DNA from: Paenibacillus larvae subsp. larvae
GTDB lineage: Bacteria; Bacillota; Bacilli; Paenibacillales; NBRC-103111
Length of the DNA: 64,000 bases
NCBI RefSeq assembly: GCF_002003265.1
Contig: NZ_CP019687.1
Coordinates: 1,178,001 to 1,242,000, forward strand
Direction: 5' to 3'
The notes under the pieces were generated by a model that had not been told where the DNA came from, made no database searches, and worked only from the letters and a program-made list of their open reading frames with translations. The translations under genes and the position numbers were made by a program. Below are positions 36,676 to 46,265 of the stretch, one piece after another; position 1 is the first letter of the stretch; each line of letters opens with the position of its first letter.

Positions 36676-37072
36676 ACATCCTGCTCAAAAACGTTCTTTA
36701 TTTGGCTATTTATTTCTAACGTGCTCCATCATATCTGAAGTCTTTGGGACTACTATGCTTAAATTCTCGGATGGTTTTACCGTTTTCCTTCCGACTTTGG
36801 GGATAATAGCTGGGTTTAGCATTGCTTTTTACTGCCTGAGCCTTTGCCTTCGCTACTTATCCATGAGTTTGGCCTATGCTACTTGGGCAGGAGCCGGAAC
36901 GGCATTGACCGCTCTAATCAGTGTTGTTGTTTTTCGGGAGTCATTAAATGTCATAGCTGTCTTCGGTCTTTTGTTCATTATTGGCGGAGTATTTTTTTTG
37001 AATAAATCCAAAGAAAAAGGGCCGGATGAAGACCAGGCTTCACCGGGATCTCCACGGGCAGACGGGTTATAA
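36668..37072 (+). CDS. Small multidrug resistance (SMR) protein, subunit 2
   Basis: A 134-residue SMR partner with Glu in [38 protein letters not shown], and a longer charged C-terminal tail ([13 protein letters not shown]). ATG 36668 overlaps the stop of subunit 1, so translation is coupled. The last 6 bases overlap the 3' end of the convergent Nudix gene. Substrate unknown. Confidence 0.92.
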   Translation: MDKHPAQKRSLFGYLFLTCSIISEVFGTTMLKFSDGFTVFLPTLGIIAGFSIAFYCLSLCLRYLSMSLAYATWAGAGTALTALISVVVFRESLNVIAVFGLLFIIGGVFFLNKSKEKGPDEDQASPGSPRADGL

Positions 37073-37624
37073 GCCCCTCTGTCCGTTCACTCCTGCGATA
37101 TCCAGCAATTCCTGTTCCAGCAAGTTCTTATCTGTCTCTATTTCCGGCGAAACAGGTCTGGAATTAACATTCACAAGCTGGTAACCCCTAAAGTTGCAAT
37201 GATGGATAAAGCATCCCTTCTCTTCAAGCAAATATGGAAGATATTCCGGAATATTCACAGCTACCCCCCTATTCTCCGGATGGAGAATCCAGGTTATATC
37301 TTTCCAATCGAGTATTCCCTCTCTTGTTTTTAGCGGCGTTTCATAAGTAACGGACTTATCCAGACAAGCTTTATACAGGTACATCCCTCCCAATTTCCGG
37401 TCATCACCAAGCCAAGTGACCAAACCCTTACATTCAAATTTATCCGGCTGCAGGAAAAGACCTGTTTCCTCTAATACTTCTCTTCTTACTGATTCCACAG
37501 GGCTTTCCCCCTGCTCAATTTTCCCGCCAATACCATTCCAGGCTCCCATCCAGGAAGACTTTTGCCGGTTTAAAAGCAGAATTTGATCGCCTCTTCTGAT
37601 AAAACAAATATTGTATGTAATCAT
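37067..37624 (-). CDS. Nudix hydrolase (8-oxo-dGTPase-like)
   Basis: A 185-residue Nudix protein with a full box: [20 protein letters not shown] followed by TGL (G-x5-E-x7-RE-x2-EE-x-G). The N-terminal [20 protein letters not shown] and [12 protein letters not shown] match MutT-type housecleaning enzymes, which hydrolyse modified nucleoside triphosphates; specificity is not determined. It converges on, and overlaps by 6 bases, the second SMR gene. Confidence 0.87.
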   Translation of the reverse strand: MITYNICFIRRGDQILLLNRQKSSWMGAWNGIGGKIEQGESPVESVRREVLEETGLFLQPDKFECKGLVTWLGDDRKLGGMYLYKACLDKSVTYETPLKTREGILDWKDITWILHPENRGVAVNIPEYLPYLLEEKGCFIHHCNFRGYQLVNVNSRPVSPEIETDKNLLEQELLDIAGVNGQRGL

Positions 37625-37706
37625 AGCTCTATCCTCTCCATCATTTTAAGGATGGTAAAAATTTTTGTTCCCGTCACTTTTTGTCCAAAGGAGACTAAAA
37701 TGATGT

Positions 37707-38489
37707 TTAATGGTTATTCAGTCGAATGACATAAGCGTCCAGCAGCACCCGCGATAATACATGCAGCGGAAGTCTGGAACGGACTTCATATTCCGGAAAA
37801 AAGGACTGTTCCCCCTTGTAACCGACAATGACTATGTCAGAAAGCCTGGCCAGGCTGGAATCGATCCGGGTGGTCAGGGTGATGGTCGGAATCTCCTTAA
37901 TTTTGAAATTTTTGCAGGCCTCCACCAGTTCACCGGTCTCCCCGTTTAGAGAAACAAACAGTACCACATCGTCTTTGACCAGCTTCCGGGAGATAACGCG
38001 GATAATGTTAGGATCGTTGTGCATTTCACAATTTTTACCCATTAACTGCAGCTTTACTGTCAGTTCTGTTCCAATGAATTCAGAAAAACCCCTGGCAAAT
38101 ACGTATACTTTGCTCGCCTTGTAAATCTCCTGAATCGCCTTTTCCAGCTGGCGGGTATCCAGCATTTGAATAGTCTGGATCACTTCTAGTTCATTTTTTC
38201 GGATCGCTTCCCGAATTTGTGTATCCACCGATGCTTTAATCGGCTCATCTTCCATTGCATGACTGTTGTTTTTAATGCTGTATTTAAATGATGTATATCC
38301 ATCAAACCCCAGCTTCTTCATCAGCCGAACAATGGTTGCAGTCGAAACACTCGCCTCTTCGCTCAGTTTAAGAATGGACAGTTCGCTCATGCGGGGCAGA
38401 TTCTTATAGATAAAATCCAATAGATGGCGTTCCGAGTCGCTGAGCTGCTGGTAAGTCTCCGGCGGTATTTGAAAAATGGGATTCTGCAT
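37707..38489 (-). CDS. RpiR-family regulator of the tagatose/fructose-type operon
   Basis: A 260-residue regulator: HTH_6 N-terminus (LPRMSELSILKLSEEASVST, ATIVRLMKKLGFDGYTSFKY) and a C-terminal SIS domain (KVYVFARGFSEFIGTELTVK, LFVSLNGETGELVEACKNFK) that senses sugar phosphates. ATG 38489 (MQNPIFQIPPE) is chosen because family members start here; the long upstream extension is not protein-like. It is divergent from the catabolic operon with inverted repeats between, so it probably controls it. Confidence 0.9.
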   Translation of the reverse strand: MQNPIFQIPPETYQQLSDSERHLLDFIYKNLPRMSELSILKLSEEASVSTATIVRLMKKLGFDGYTSFKYSIKNNSHAMEDEPIKASVDTQIREAIRKNELEVIQTIQMLDTRQLEKAIQEIYKASKVYVFARGFSEFIGTELTVKLQLMGKNCEMHNDPNIIRVISRKLVKDDVVLFVSLNGETGELVEACKNFKIKEIPTITLTTRIDSSLARLSDIVIVGYKGEQSFFPEYEVRSRLPLHVLSRVLLDAYVIRLNNH

Positions 38490-38553
38490 ACCTCTTCTTT
38501 GGCCCCTTTTCCTTATGTTTGTATGTGTAGGTACTACCTTGCGATTTTGGTGA

Positions 38554-38580
38554 TGTAAACATTTACACACCCTGTAAACA
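38554..38580. promoter_or_regulatory. Operator-like repeats between rpiR-type gene and the sugar operon
   Basis: TGTAAA-CA-TTTACA (38554-38567) is an inverted repeat, followed by a further TGTAAACA (38573-38580). Position in the divergent intergenic region suggests binding by the RpiR protein. Confidence 0.55.
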
Positions 38581-38659
38581 TAGCTTCTCCAGGCTGTGCC
38601 ATAATAAAAGTGCAGCAAGCGGCAATAGAAAAACAGTCTTAAGCAAGGGGGGGAACATC

Positions 38660-39589
38660 TTGATTTATACCTGCACTTTAAATCCCGCCATCGACTTATT
38701 TGTGGCTCTTGAGGATTTAAAACCAAATATAGTAAACCGCACTAATGATGAAGATTACCAGGCAAACGGAAAAGGAATCAACATTTCCTTCGTGCTGAAC
38801 ATGCTTGGCATACAAAGTACAGCTCTTGGCTTCATTGCCGGGTTCACCGGACATTATATACAAGATGAGCTGAGAAAAAAAGGGGTTCAGACCGATTTTA
38901 TTGAGGTGGACGGCATAACAAGAGTGAATGTCTTTGTCCACGGTCCTGAAGAGTTTAAAATTGTCAATCGCGGACCGGTTATCCGGCCTGCTAAAACAAC
39001 GGCTATGCTTGATAAAATCCGCAGCATTCCGGAAGGAAGCCTTCTTTTTGTATCCGGCAGTCTTCCGCTTGGCATGAGTGATAGCGTTTATGTGGATATT
39101 GCAAAGATCTCCTATGAACGGGGAATTAAACTAATTCTGGATATCAGCTCGCAAAAAGTACTGGATTGCCTGCCTTATCACCCTTATCTCATTAAACCTA
39201 ACGATGAAGAACTCAGCAGTTGGTTTGGCCAATCGTCTTTGTCGAAAGAGGAGCTTATAAGACGCGGCAAGCAAATGCTGGAGAAAGGAGCTCGGCAGAT
39301 TTTAATATCCAGGGGAGACCAGGGCTCGGTCTTTATCAATAAGGATAAAGTAATTGAGGTCTCTTCCGTTCAAGGGGAGGTGGTGAATACCGCTTGTGCC
39401 GGAGACACTCTTTTAGCCAGCTTCATAGCCAAATTATTATCAGGAGAAAAAGAGGAAGCAGCCCTTCGCTTTGCCTCGGCAGCTGGAGCTTCCACCGCTT
39501 TTTCCAAAGGACTTACCAATTTTCATGATGTGCCATTCTTAATGAACGACATTCAACTATTTGTACATCATTCAAAGGAGAGAGTCTAA
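38660..39589 (+). CDS. Ketohexose-1-phosphate kinase (TagK / 1-phosphofructokinase type)
   Basis: A PfkB-family kinase of 309 residues, phosphorylating fructose-1-phosphate or tagatose-1-phosphate to the 1,6-bisphosphate. Seen: N-terminal YTCTLNPAIDLFV, GKGINISFVLNMLG near residue 38 and the C-terminal active-site loop VNTACAGDTLLASF. The usual GAGD is CAGD here, keeping the catalytic Asp but with Cys in place of the first Gly. The start is TTG 38660 behind AAGGGGGGG. It is first in an operon with a PTS permease and a GatY-type aldolase, which favours tagatose. Confidence 0.85.
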   Translation: MIYTCTLNPAIDLFVALEDLKPNIVNRTNDEDYQANGKGINISFVLNMLGIQSTALGFIAGFTGHYIQDELRKKGVQTDFIEVDGITRVNVFVHGPEEFKIVNRGPVIRPAKTTAMLDKIRSIPEGSLLFVSGSLPLGMSDSVYVDIAKISYERGIKLILDISSQKVLDCLPYHPYLIKPNDEELSSWFGQSSLSKEELIRRGKQMLEKGARQILISRGDQGSVFINKDKVIEVSSVQGEVVNTACAGDTLLASFIAKLLSGEKEEAALRFASAAGASTAFSKGLTNFHDVPFLMNDIQLFVHHSKERV

Positions 39590-41022
39590 TGGCTAAGAAA
39601 AAAATTATTGCTGTTACAGGTTGCCCTACTGGAATTGCCCATACGTTTATGGCTGAAGAAGCCTTAAAACGGGCTGCAAAAAAGCTGGATGTGGAAATAA
39701 AAGTGGAAACCCACGGCCAAGTGGGAGTGGAGAATGAGATTACCACTAAGGAAATTCAAGAAGCGGACGGTGTTATTATCGCCGCGGATAAGGATGTCCA
39801 GGCAGACCGTTTTATCGGCAAACCTGCTGTTGATGTCCCTGTAGCCAAGGCCATTAAAGGCGCTGAGCAATTGATTCAAACGATCCTTGACGGAAAAGGC
39901 AAGCCTTATAAATCAGCCTCGTTCCCCGCTCAAAGCGTACAAGTTCAAGAGGATGCGACACCCGATTCCTCATCCTTCGGACGCCAAATCTATAAGCATA
40001 TCATGAATGGTGTCTCCTACATGCTTCCTTTTGTGGTGGGCGGGGGAGTACTGATTGCCCTTTCATTTCTGTTCGGGATTCACTCCGCGGATCCCAACCA
40101 TGAAACATATAATCAGACAGCCGCATTTCTGATGAAAGCCGGACAAGTTGCCTTCGGATTAATGGTTCCCGTCCTGGCCGCTTTCATAGCCGAATCTATT
40201 GGTAAACGTCCCGGACTTGTTGTCGGTTTTGTCGGAGGTATGATTGCAAACACTGGAGGGGCCGGTTTCCTCGGAGGAATTGTTGCCGGTTTCCTGGGCG
40301 GATTTACCGTCTACCTGTTATCCAAAGCATTTAAGAAGCTCCCCCAGTCCCTAGACGGACTTAAATCAATCTTTCTTTATCCGGTCTTCGGTATTTTATT
40401 CATTGCCTTGTTGATGTTCTGGATTGTAGAGCCGATGAATGGTATCAATGAATCACTGAAAAACTTTTTGTCCGGTTTCCAGGATGCCAACCCGGTTTTA
40501 CTGGGATTGATTGTTGGCTCAATGTGCGCCTTTGACATGGGAGGTCCGGTAAATAAAGCCGCTTATGTCACCGGTACGGCATTGCTTGCTGAAGGAAATA
40601 TGTATTTTATGGCGGGTGTATCGGCTGCTTGTATCACACCTCCGCTGGTTATCGCTTTTGCAACCGTATTCTTTAGAAAATATTTTGATGCACAGGAAAG
40701 AAATGCCGGTCTGGTTAACTTCATTCTAGGCTCCACCCATATTACGGAAGGCGCTATTCCTTTTGCGGCCAAAAATCCGATCGTTGTCATTCCGGTACTT
40801 ATGGTCAGCTGCTCCATTTCAGCTATTCTCACATATCTGATGAAAATTCAGGTCCCGGCGCCTCATGGCGGATTCCTTATTCTCCCTGTCGTGAACGGAG
40901 CATTTCAATGGGTCATCGCCATTTTGGCAGGTTCCCTGATTGGAGCTGTCCTTTACGGATTCTCCCGCAAACGCTCTTATGAGAAAAACAAGCAGTTATC
41001 AACCGCATCAGGAAAGGCTTAA
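39589..41022 (+). CDS. PTS fructose/tagatose-type EIIBC component
   Basis: Sugar permease of the PTS fructose family, 477 residues. EIIB domain at 1-100 with the phosphorylated Cys in IIAVTGCPTGIAHTFMAEEA; a linker rich in Ser/Pro; then the EIIC domain with about nine helices (VSYMLPFVVGGGVLIALSFL, GGMIANTGGAGFLGGIVAGF, MCAFDMGGPVNKAAYVTG). No EIIA domain is fused or encoded nearby, so phosphoryl transfer must come from an EIIA elsewhere. The start overlaps the kinase stop by one base (TAATG). Confidence 0.92.
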   Translation: MAKKKIIAVTGCPTGIAHTFMAEEALKRAAKKLDVEIKVETHGQVGVENEITTKEIQEADGVIIAADKDVQADRFIGKPAVDVPVAKAIKGAEQLIQTILDGKGKPYKSASFPAQSVQVQEDATPDSSSFGRQIYKHIMNGVSYMLPFVVGGGVLIALSFLFGIHSADPNHETYNQTAAFLMKAGQVAFGLMVPVLAAFIAESIGKRPGLVVGFVGGMIANTGGAGFLGGIVAGFLGGFTVYLLSKAFKKLPQSLDGLKSIFLYPVFGILFIALLMFWIVEPMNGINESLKNFLSGFQDANPVLLGLIVGSMCAFDMGGPVNKAAYVTGTALLAEGNMYFMAGVSAACITPPLVIAFATVFFRKYFDAQERNAGLVNFILGSTHITEGAIPFAAKNPIVVIPVLMVSCSISAILTYLMKIQVPAPHGGFLILPVVNGAFQWVIAILAGSLIGAVLYGFSRKRSYEKNKQLSTASGKA

Positions 41023-41070
41023 CCAGAACCATCGGGATTAGAGTTTAAAGAGAAATCATACAGAAAGTAG

Positions 41071-41958
<888 letters not shown>

Positions 41959-41970
41959 TCCGGTGAAGAC

Positions 41971-41999
41971 AAAAAAGAGGCGGGAAACCGCCTCTTTTT
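41971..41999 (+). terminator. Terminator of the PTS sugar operon
   Basis: AAAAAAGAGGCGG and CCGCCTCTTTTT form a perfect stem with a 4-base loop, 12 bases after the gatY stop. Confidence 0.92.
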
Positions 42000-42069
42000 C
42001 GTATAAAGAAAGTATGTCTGATAAAGGAAAAAAGTTCTTGTTTTCAGCGCTGCTCCTCCTTACAGGGAG

Positions 42070-42261
42070 CTACTTTCCCTTATTCTGCCGTTTACGCCTG
42101 CGTTCCTCCAGTACGATTGCAAGCATAATACATACCACAGGGGCCGCCAAAGATACAAGGCCTGCCTGAAAGCCCATAAGCAGCACAAAGAAAGAAACCA
42201 GCCCAAGTATAACCAAACAAAGGGTTGTCCACTTCCCGCTCATATTTATTATCGTCTCCAT
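42070..42261 (-). CDS. Small two-helix membrane protein
   Basis: A 63-residue protein (METIINMSGKWTTLCLVILG) with two helices and a basic tail (EERRRKRQNKGK). The start could be 42261 or the ATG at 42243. No family recognised. It lies 61 bases upstream of the D-alanyl-D-alanine carboxypeptidase stop on the same strand; the function is unknown. Confidence 0.5.
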   Translation of the reverse strand: METIINMSGKWTTLCLVILGLVSFFVLLMGFQAGLVSLAAPVVCIMLAIVLEERRRKRQNKGK

Positions 42262-42321
42262 CCTGCATCCATTCCCCCAAATAGTAACAGAAAAAAGCAG
42301 GAATGACAATTTCACCTTTGC

Positions 42322-43275
42322 TTACTTTTGGACCATCAACTTATCAAATCCATAATCCAGGAGTTTTTGGGAATCTGTCCATACGTTGTCCCTGCCGGAA
42401 TGAAAGACAACCGAAATCAGATTTTTCCCGTTCTTCCTTGCAGAAGAAACCAGGCAATAGCCTGCTTCATCCGTAAAACCCGTTTTGATTCCATTTACTC
42501 CGCTGTAATAGACCGGGTTATCCTGAAGCAGCAATTTGTTCCGGTTCACATAAGTTTGGGCTGGTTTAGCTGCCGCCGTCGTATAAGATTCCTTGCTCAC
42601 AATATTCCGGAATAATTCATTCTTCATGGCTTCCTTGGCGATAAGCGCCATGTCATGTACAGTAGAATAATGCTCCGGATCATGAAGGCCATGGGAATTT
42701 ACGAAATGGGACTTCGTTGCCCCAATTTCCTTGGCTTTTTTATTCATTAATCCGGCGAAATAAACATTGGCTTCATCCGCCGAGATGTTTTTGCCTTTAT
42801 CCCGGTTGGCCACATATCTGGAAACTGTGCGAGCCGCATCATTCCCGGAAGGCAGCATCATACCGGCAATCAGATCACGAAGTTTAAGCTTCTGTCCTTG
42901 TACAAGGCCGGCTGAACTTTCCCCGGCCGTCTTCAGATTCACTTCATCCCCCACTGTAATGACATCATTCGGGTTACCTTTTTCCAACGCCACTAGAGCA
43001 GACAAAATTTTTGTCGTACTGGCCGGATACATTTTTTTGTTTTCGTTTTTATAAAAAAGTGTCTCACCCGAATCCAGGTCCATAACAAAGGCCGCTTCCC
43101 CGGCAATTTCATTCAAGGCAAAGCTCCGGTTACTGGAAGAGGTGGTCACATAGTTCCAGGCCGACTTTGCCAGCGTTTTACTATGGCCCCAATTTGCAGC
43201 AGCCCATGCTCCTCCCATAAGTATACAGACCAATAAAATCAGGCCAAAACCGCGTTTCTTCTTTTTACGCTTCAT
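42322..43275 (-). CDS. D-alanyl-D-alanine carboxypeptidase (PBP5 family)
   Basis: Penicillin-binding protein trimming peptidoglycan pentapeptides. The three active-site motifs of the S11 family are present: SxxK as STTK (MYPASTTKILSAL), SGN (MMLPSGNDAARTVSRY) and KTG (GVNGIKTGFTDEAGYC). An N-terminal basic stretch and one helix (GFGLILLVCILMGGAWAA) act as a signal/anchor. The 317 residues lack the C-terminal beta domain of full PBP5. GGAGG at 7 bases fixes ATG 43275. Many relatives act in sporulation or vegetative wall maturation. Confidence 0.92.
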   Translation of the reverse strand: MKRKKKKRGFGLILLVCILMGGAWAAANWGHSKTLAKSAWNYVTTSSSNRSFALNEIAGEAAFVMDLDSGETLFYKNENKKMYPASTTKILSALVALEKGNPNDVITVGDEVNLKTAGESSAGLVQGQKLKLRDLIAGMMLPSGNDAARTVSRYVANRDKGKNISADEANVYFAGLMNKKAKEIGATKSHFVNSHGLHDPEHYSTVHDMALIAKEAMKNELFRNIVSKESYTTAAAKPAQTYVNRNKLLLQDNPVYYSGVNGIKTGFTDEAGYCLVSSARKNGKNLISVVFHSGRDNVWTDSQKLLDYGFDKLMVQK

Positions 43276-43465
43276 ACAAAAATCCTCCATACACAGGGCG
43301 GCTGTTATTTTTATATTGACAGGGAAATTTCCAAACCTTGAATAAAAGCTGAACATTCCCTTAAAAAAGTTATAACAAAATAGGTAAACAAGTAGGTGCT
43401 TACTACTCGCAGCGGTTTTCTTCGGCGCATATTTTACAGATATCACAAAAAAGGTGGTTATCCCA

Positions 43466-44941
43466 ATGTCTATGAAAACAGGACAGCAGTATATAGACGG
43501 AATTAATCAAGCGAAACCCTGCGTCTGGCTGGACGGGAAACCTGTTAAGGGTAAAATCTCCAAACATACGGCGTTTCGGGGTGTCATGAAAACGCAAGCC
43601 GCTTTATATGACTTGCAGCATCAGGAAAAACTTAAACCGGTTATGTCCTATGAATCTCCCGATACAGGCCAGCCCGTCGGCATGTCATTTTTGCGTCCGA
43701 AGACAAGAGAGGATTTAATCACCCGGAGGACGATGATGGAGATATGGGCAAATGTTCATCACGGTTTTCTTGGACGGGCTCCTGATTATATGAACACTGC
43801 CATGATGTCCTTTTATTCAGCTGCAGATGTACTAAACGAACATCATCCGCAGTTTGCCGAGAATTTGAAACAATACTATGCTTACTGCCGTGATCACGAC
43901 ATTACCCTATCTCATGTTTTTATCCAGCCGCAAATCAGCCGGTATGGAGACACTTTGACATTCTTGGGTGAAGAAGCGGTAACTGCACGCATTTTAGAGA
44001 AAACCAGTGAGGGAATCATTGTATCCGGCGCTTTTCTGCTTGCGACCCAAGGGGTTACGGCCGATGAACTTTTGGTGTATCCATCCCCAGCACCGGGAAC
44101 CAATGAGAATAGCCCTTATGCTTTTATGTTCGCTGTGCCGAACAACCTTAAAGGGATCTCATTTATTTGCAGGCAAAGTCTAGTTCTGGGAGATTCTTCG
44201 TTTAATTTCCCGCTAAGTTCCCGGTACGAGGAAATGGATACGCTGGTTGTCTTTGACCATGTGCTTGTTCCTTGGGACCGTGTATTTATATGCGGGGATC
44301 AGATTATGGTCTTCCGCATGTTTAAAGACAGCCACTTTCATACGCACGTCAACCATCAGATTATCTGCAAAAATATTGCCAAAACCGAATTTGTCCTTGG
44401 TACAATCCAATACCTGATTGAGGTTCTGGAAATTGAAGGCCACCTTCATGTTCTTGAGAAGGCAGCTGAAGTTATGCTGACACTGGAATCATTAAAATCG
44501 TTCCTTATTGCTTCAGAAGTTAACGCGAGCTTGGACCAGTGGGGTACGATGGTACCCGATCCTGCTCCTTTGACAGCTGCAAGCAACCTATTCCCTAAAG
44601 TTTTTCCGAGAATGCTGGAAATTGTACAACTGCTGGGCGCAAGTGGCATCATCATGATTCCTAGTGAGAATGATTATTCCTCACCGGTTTCGGCGGACTT
44701 AAGCAAATATTTGCGGGGACTCGGCTCTGCGGCTAAAGAGAATACCGCCCTGTTCCGGCTTGCCTGGGAGCTGAGTGCAAGTTCATTTGGAGGAAGGGAA
44801 GCTTTGTATGAACGTTTTTTCTTCGGTAATACCTTTACAGTCACGAACCGCTTTTATCAAAGCTACGGATACAAAGAGATCTGCCTGCAAAAAGTAAAAA
44901 ACTTTCTGAACCAACGGAAAAAGAATACGGACGAAACATAA
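43466..44941 (+). CDS. 4-hydroxyphenylacetate 3-monooxygenase oxygenase component (HpaB family)
   Basis: FADH2-dependent aromatic hydroxylase, 491 residues. The family pattern is clear from MKTGQQYIDGINQAKPCVWL through RRTMMEIWANVHHGFLGRAP, DITLSHVFIQPQ (flavin-binding region), SGAFLLATQGVTADELLVYP and FDHVLVPWDRVFICGD. Its flavin reductase partner (HpaC type) is not adjacent. AAGGTGG upstream supports ATG 43466. The substrate is probably a phenol, but the family also includes chlorophenol and pyrrole hydroxylases. Confidence 0.9.
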   Translation: MSMKTGQQYIDGINQAKPCVWLDGKPVKGKISKHTAFRGVMKTQAALYDLQHQEKLKPVMSYESPDTGQPVGMSFLRPKTREDLITRRTMMEIWANVHHGFLGRAPDYMNTAMMSFYSAADVLNEHHPQFAENLKQYYAYCRDHDITLSHVFIQPQISRYGDTLTFLGEEAVTARILEKTSEGIIVSGAFLLATQGVTADELLVYPSPAPGTNENSPYAFMFAVPNNLKGISFICRQSLVLGDSSFNFPLSSRYEEMDTLVVFDHVLVPWDRVFICGDQIMVFRMFKDSHFHTHVNHQIICKNIAKTEFVLGTIQYLIEVLEIEGHLHVLEKAAEVMLTLESLKSFLIASEVNASLDQWGTMVPDPAPLTAASNLFPKVFPRMLEIVQLLGASGIIMIPSENDYSSPVSADLSKYLRGLGSAAKENTALFRLAWELSASSFGGREALYERFFFGNTFTVTNRFYQSYGYKEICLQKVKNFLNQRKKNTDET

Positions 44942-44949
44942 AAATGTGA

Positions 44950-44979
44950 AGGATTGGCTAAAGTACCAATCCTCTTTTT
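44950..44979 (+). terminator. Terminator between convergent hpaB-like and rtp genes
   Basis: AGGATTGG and CCAATCCT form an 8-bp stem followed by CTTTTTA, just after the monooxygenase stop and overlapping the rtp stop. Confidence 0.85.
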
Positions 44980-45340
44980 ACGTGTAATTGTCTTTCAAAG
45001 CTTTATGCAGAATCGAGATACTGCGGTCGAGGTCCTGCTTGACCTGTTTTTTGTATAAACGGGCCTTTTCCTTGCCTCCATCCGTAAAATGGTACAGGAC
45101 AATTTCCTGAAAATCCGTGCTCGGATCGGTTCCCTTCAATTTCTTGGTACGATATAAGATACCATCTGCCACAAGTTCGTGGAGCGCTCTATAGATTTCA
45201 GACTGCGGGGGCTTATATCCGTAAGGAGCAAAAGCCTCTTTAAGCTCTTCCAGCATTTGATAACCATATCCCCTGTTTTGCTCAATCATAGTCAGCAGGT
45301 ATATTTTAATAAAAGCTCGCTGTGCCAGCAGAAACCCCAT
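44978..45340 (-). CDS. rtp: Replication termination protein (RTP) homologue
   Basis: A 120-residue winged-helix protein. Compared from memory with B. subtilis RTP, it matches end to end: GFLLAQRAFIKIYLLTMIEQ against GFLVKQRAFLKLYMITMTEQ, EIYRALHELVADGIL against EVYRSLHELLDDGIL, EIVLYHF and ARLYKKQVKQDLDRSI near the C-terminal dimer helix. RTP dimers bind Ter sites and stop replication forks in one direction. GGAGGTAGG precedes ATG 45340. A PadR-type transcriptional regulator is the main alternative, since the fold is related. Confidence 0.8.
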   Translation of the reverse strand: MGFLLAQRAFIKIYLLTMIEQNRGYGYQMLEELKEAFAPYGYKPPQSEIYRALHELVADGILYRTKKLKGTDPSTDFQEIVLYHFTDGGKEKARLYKKQVKQDLDRSISILHKALKDNYT

Positions 45341-45404
45341 TTAACCTACCTCCAGCTTTTTATAGTCTATTTGTTTTTGCCCATTTTTTTCTTTATTTTG
45401 AGAG

Positions 45405-45432
45405 TACTTGAATATAAGTTCGTTTTCAAGTA
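45405..45432. promoter_or_regulatory. Inverted repeat upstream of rtp
   Basis: TACTTGAA (45405-45412) and TTCAAGTA (45425-45432) are perfect arms 12 bases apart, 65 bases before the rtp start; ACTTGAATATAAGT nests a second partial dyad. A dimer-binding autoregulatory site is plausible. It does not match the B. subtilis Ter consensus. From 45433 to 45828 no other feature was recognised. Confidence 0.5.
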
Positions 45433-45828
45433 GAAGGAAAAAGAAAAATAAACGAAACGCGGCCGGTTATATAACTATTATGAATTTTTCATATATTGTA
45501 TTTAGATAAATAGACAAATATAAAGCTTGATTGAAAAAATAGATTTCCGTGAAACTACATTAGCCAGATCAACATGCAATCTAAGCAGGCTTTTCATGTT
45601 ATCCGGGCATATTGAATAGAGCAGAGGCCCTTGGATAGCACCGCAGCCCCATGCCCAATCTGCTTTTATGTACCCCCAGTCATCAACCCTTAATATCCGC
45701 GAATGGCTTGAAATCAGACGAATAGCCTTGTCCCATAGGAAAAAATAAAGGGGTCACAGGACAAATGTACAATCCCCCGATTCCCCTTCCCTATATACTG
45801 TACAAAGACCAAAAAGGAGTTGATAAGC

Positions 45829-46053
45829 ATGCCTTACCGCCACCATTATCACCATCCCCATCATTGTAAAGTATCGCCTGTTTTCTGTCCTCCTCTGAAA
45901 ATATGCAAAAACTGTTACCACCCTGTACCGGTTCCTGTCGTTCACCCTATTGAAGTTATTCGCCGCCACCATCTGGTTCCGGTCCCCCGTCCCGTTTATA
46001 CTTATTCGGAAAGGGATGTGCTGGTCGATCCATGTGGGTTTGGGTATCTTTAG
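45829..46053 (+). CDS. CotD-like spore coat protein
   Basis: A 74-residue His/Pro/Tyr-rich protein (MPYRHHYHHPHHCKVSPVFC) with five cysteines and repeats of PVPVPVVHP type. Composition and size match the CotD family of inner spore coat proteins. AAGGAG at 11 bases supports ATG 45829. A terminator follows, so it is monocistronic; mother-cell (sigma-K) control is expected from the family but no promoter was identified. Confidence 0.75.
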   Translation: MPYRHHYHHPHHCKVSPVFCPPLKICKNCYHPVPVPVVHPIEVIRRHHLVPVPRPVYTYSERDVLVDPCGFGYL

Positions 46054-46063
46054 GAAGCATATA

Positions 46064-46093
46064 AGGCCGCCGATTGGGCGGTCTCTTTTTTTG
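46064..46093 (+). terminator. Terminator of the cotD-like gene
   Basis: GGCCGCC and GGGCGGTC pair around GATT and are followed by TCTTTTTTT. Confidence 0.85.
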
Positions 46094-46265
46094 CCTTAAT
46101 AATGAAGATGGAAATAGCTTTTGTCATAGTCTTAAATGCTTCTATAAGGTATTGTGATGGGCATAAAGTGTTATTTTCGCGAATATAAAGCTTACCACTT
46201 TGCTCATTCCGCATAAACCTACTATAATAAAAAGGAATTTTGAATTAGAAAAAAGGTGGAACCTT

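Noticed and set aside
36343-37072. Guanidine riboswitch control of the SMR pair
   Set aside because: The region upstream holds a TetR gene and operator; no ykkC-like motif is seen before any of the three genes.
37761-38124. Plus-strand open frames opposite the RpiR gene
   Set aside because: They are antisense to a well-supported regulator, lack ribosome sites and have no recognisable domains.
45640-45800. TATGTAC and GTACA words near rtp as possible Ter sites
   Set aside because: None extends to the B. subtilis Ter consensus beyond 7-8 bases; similar words occur throughout the window by chance.
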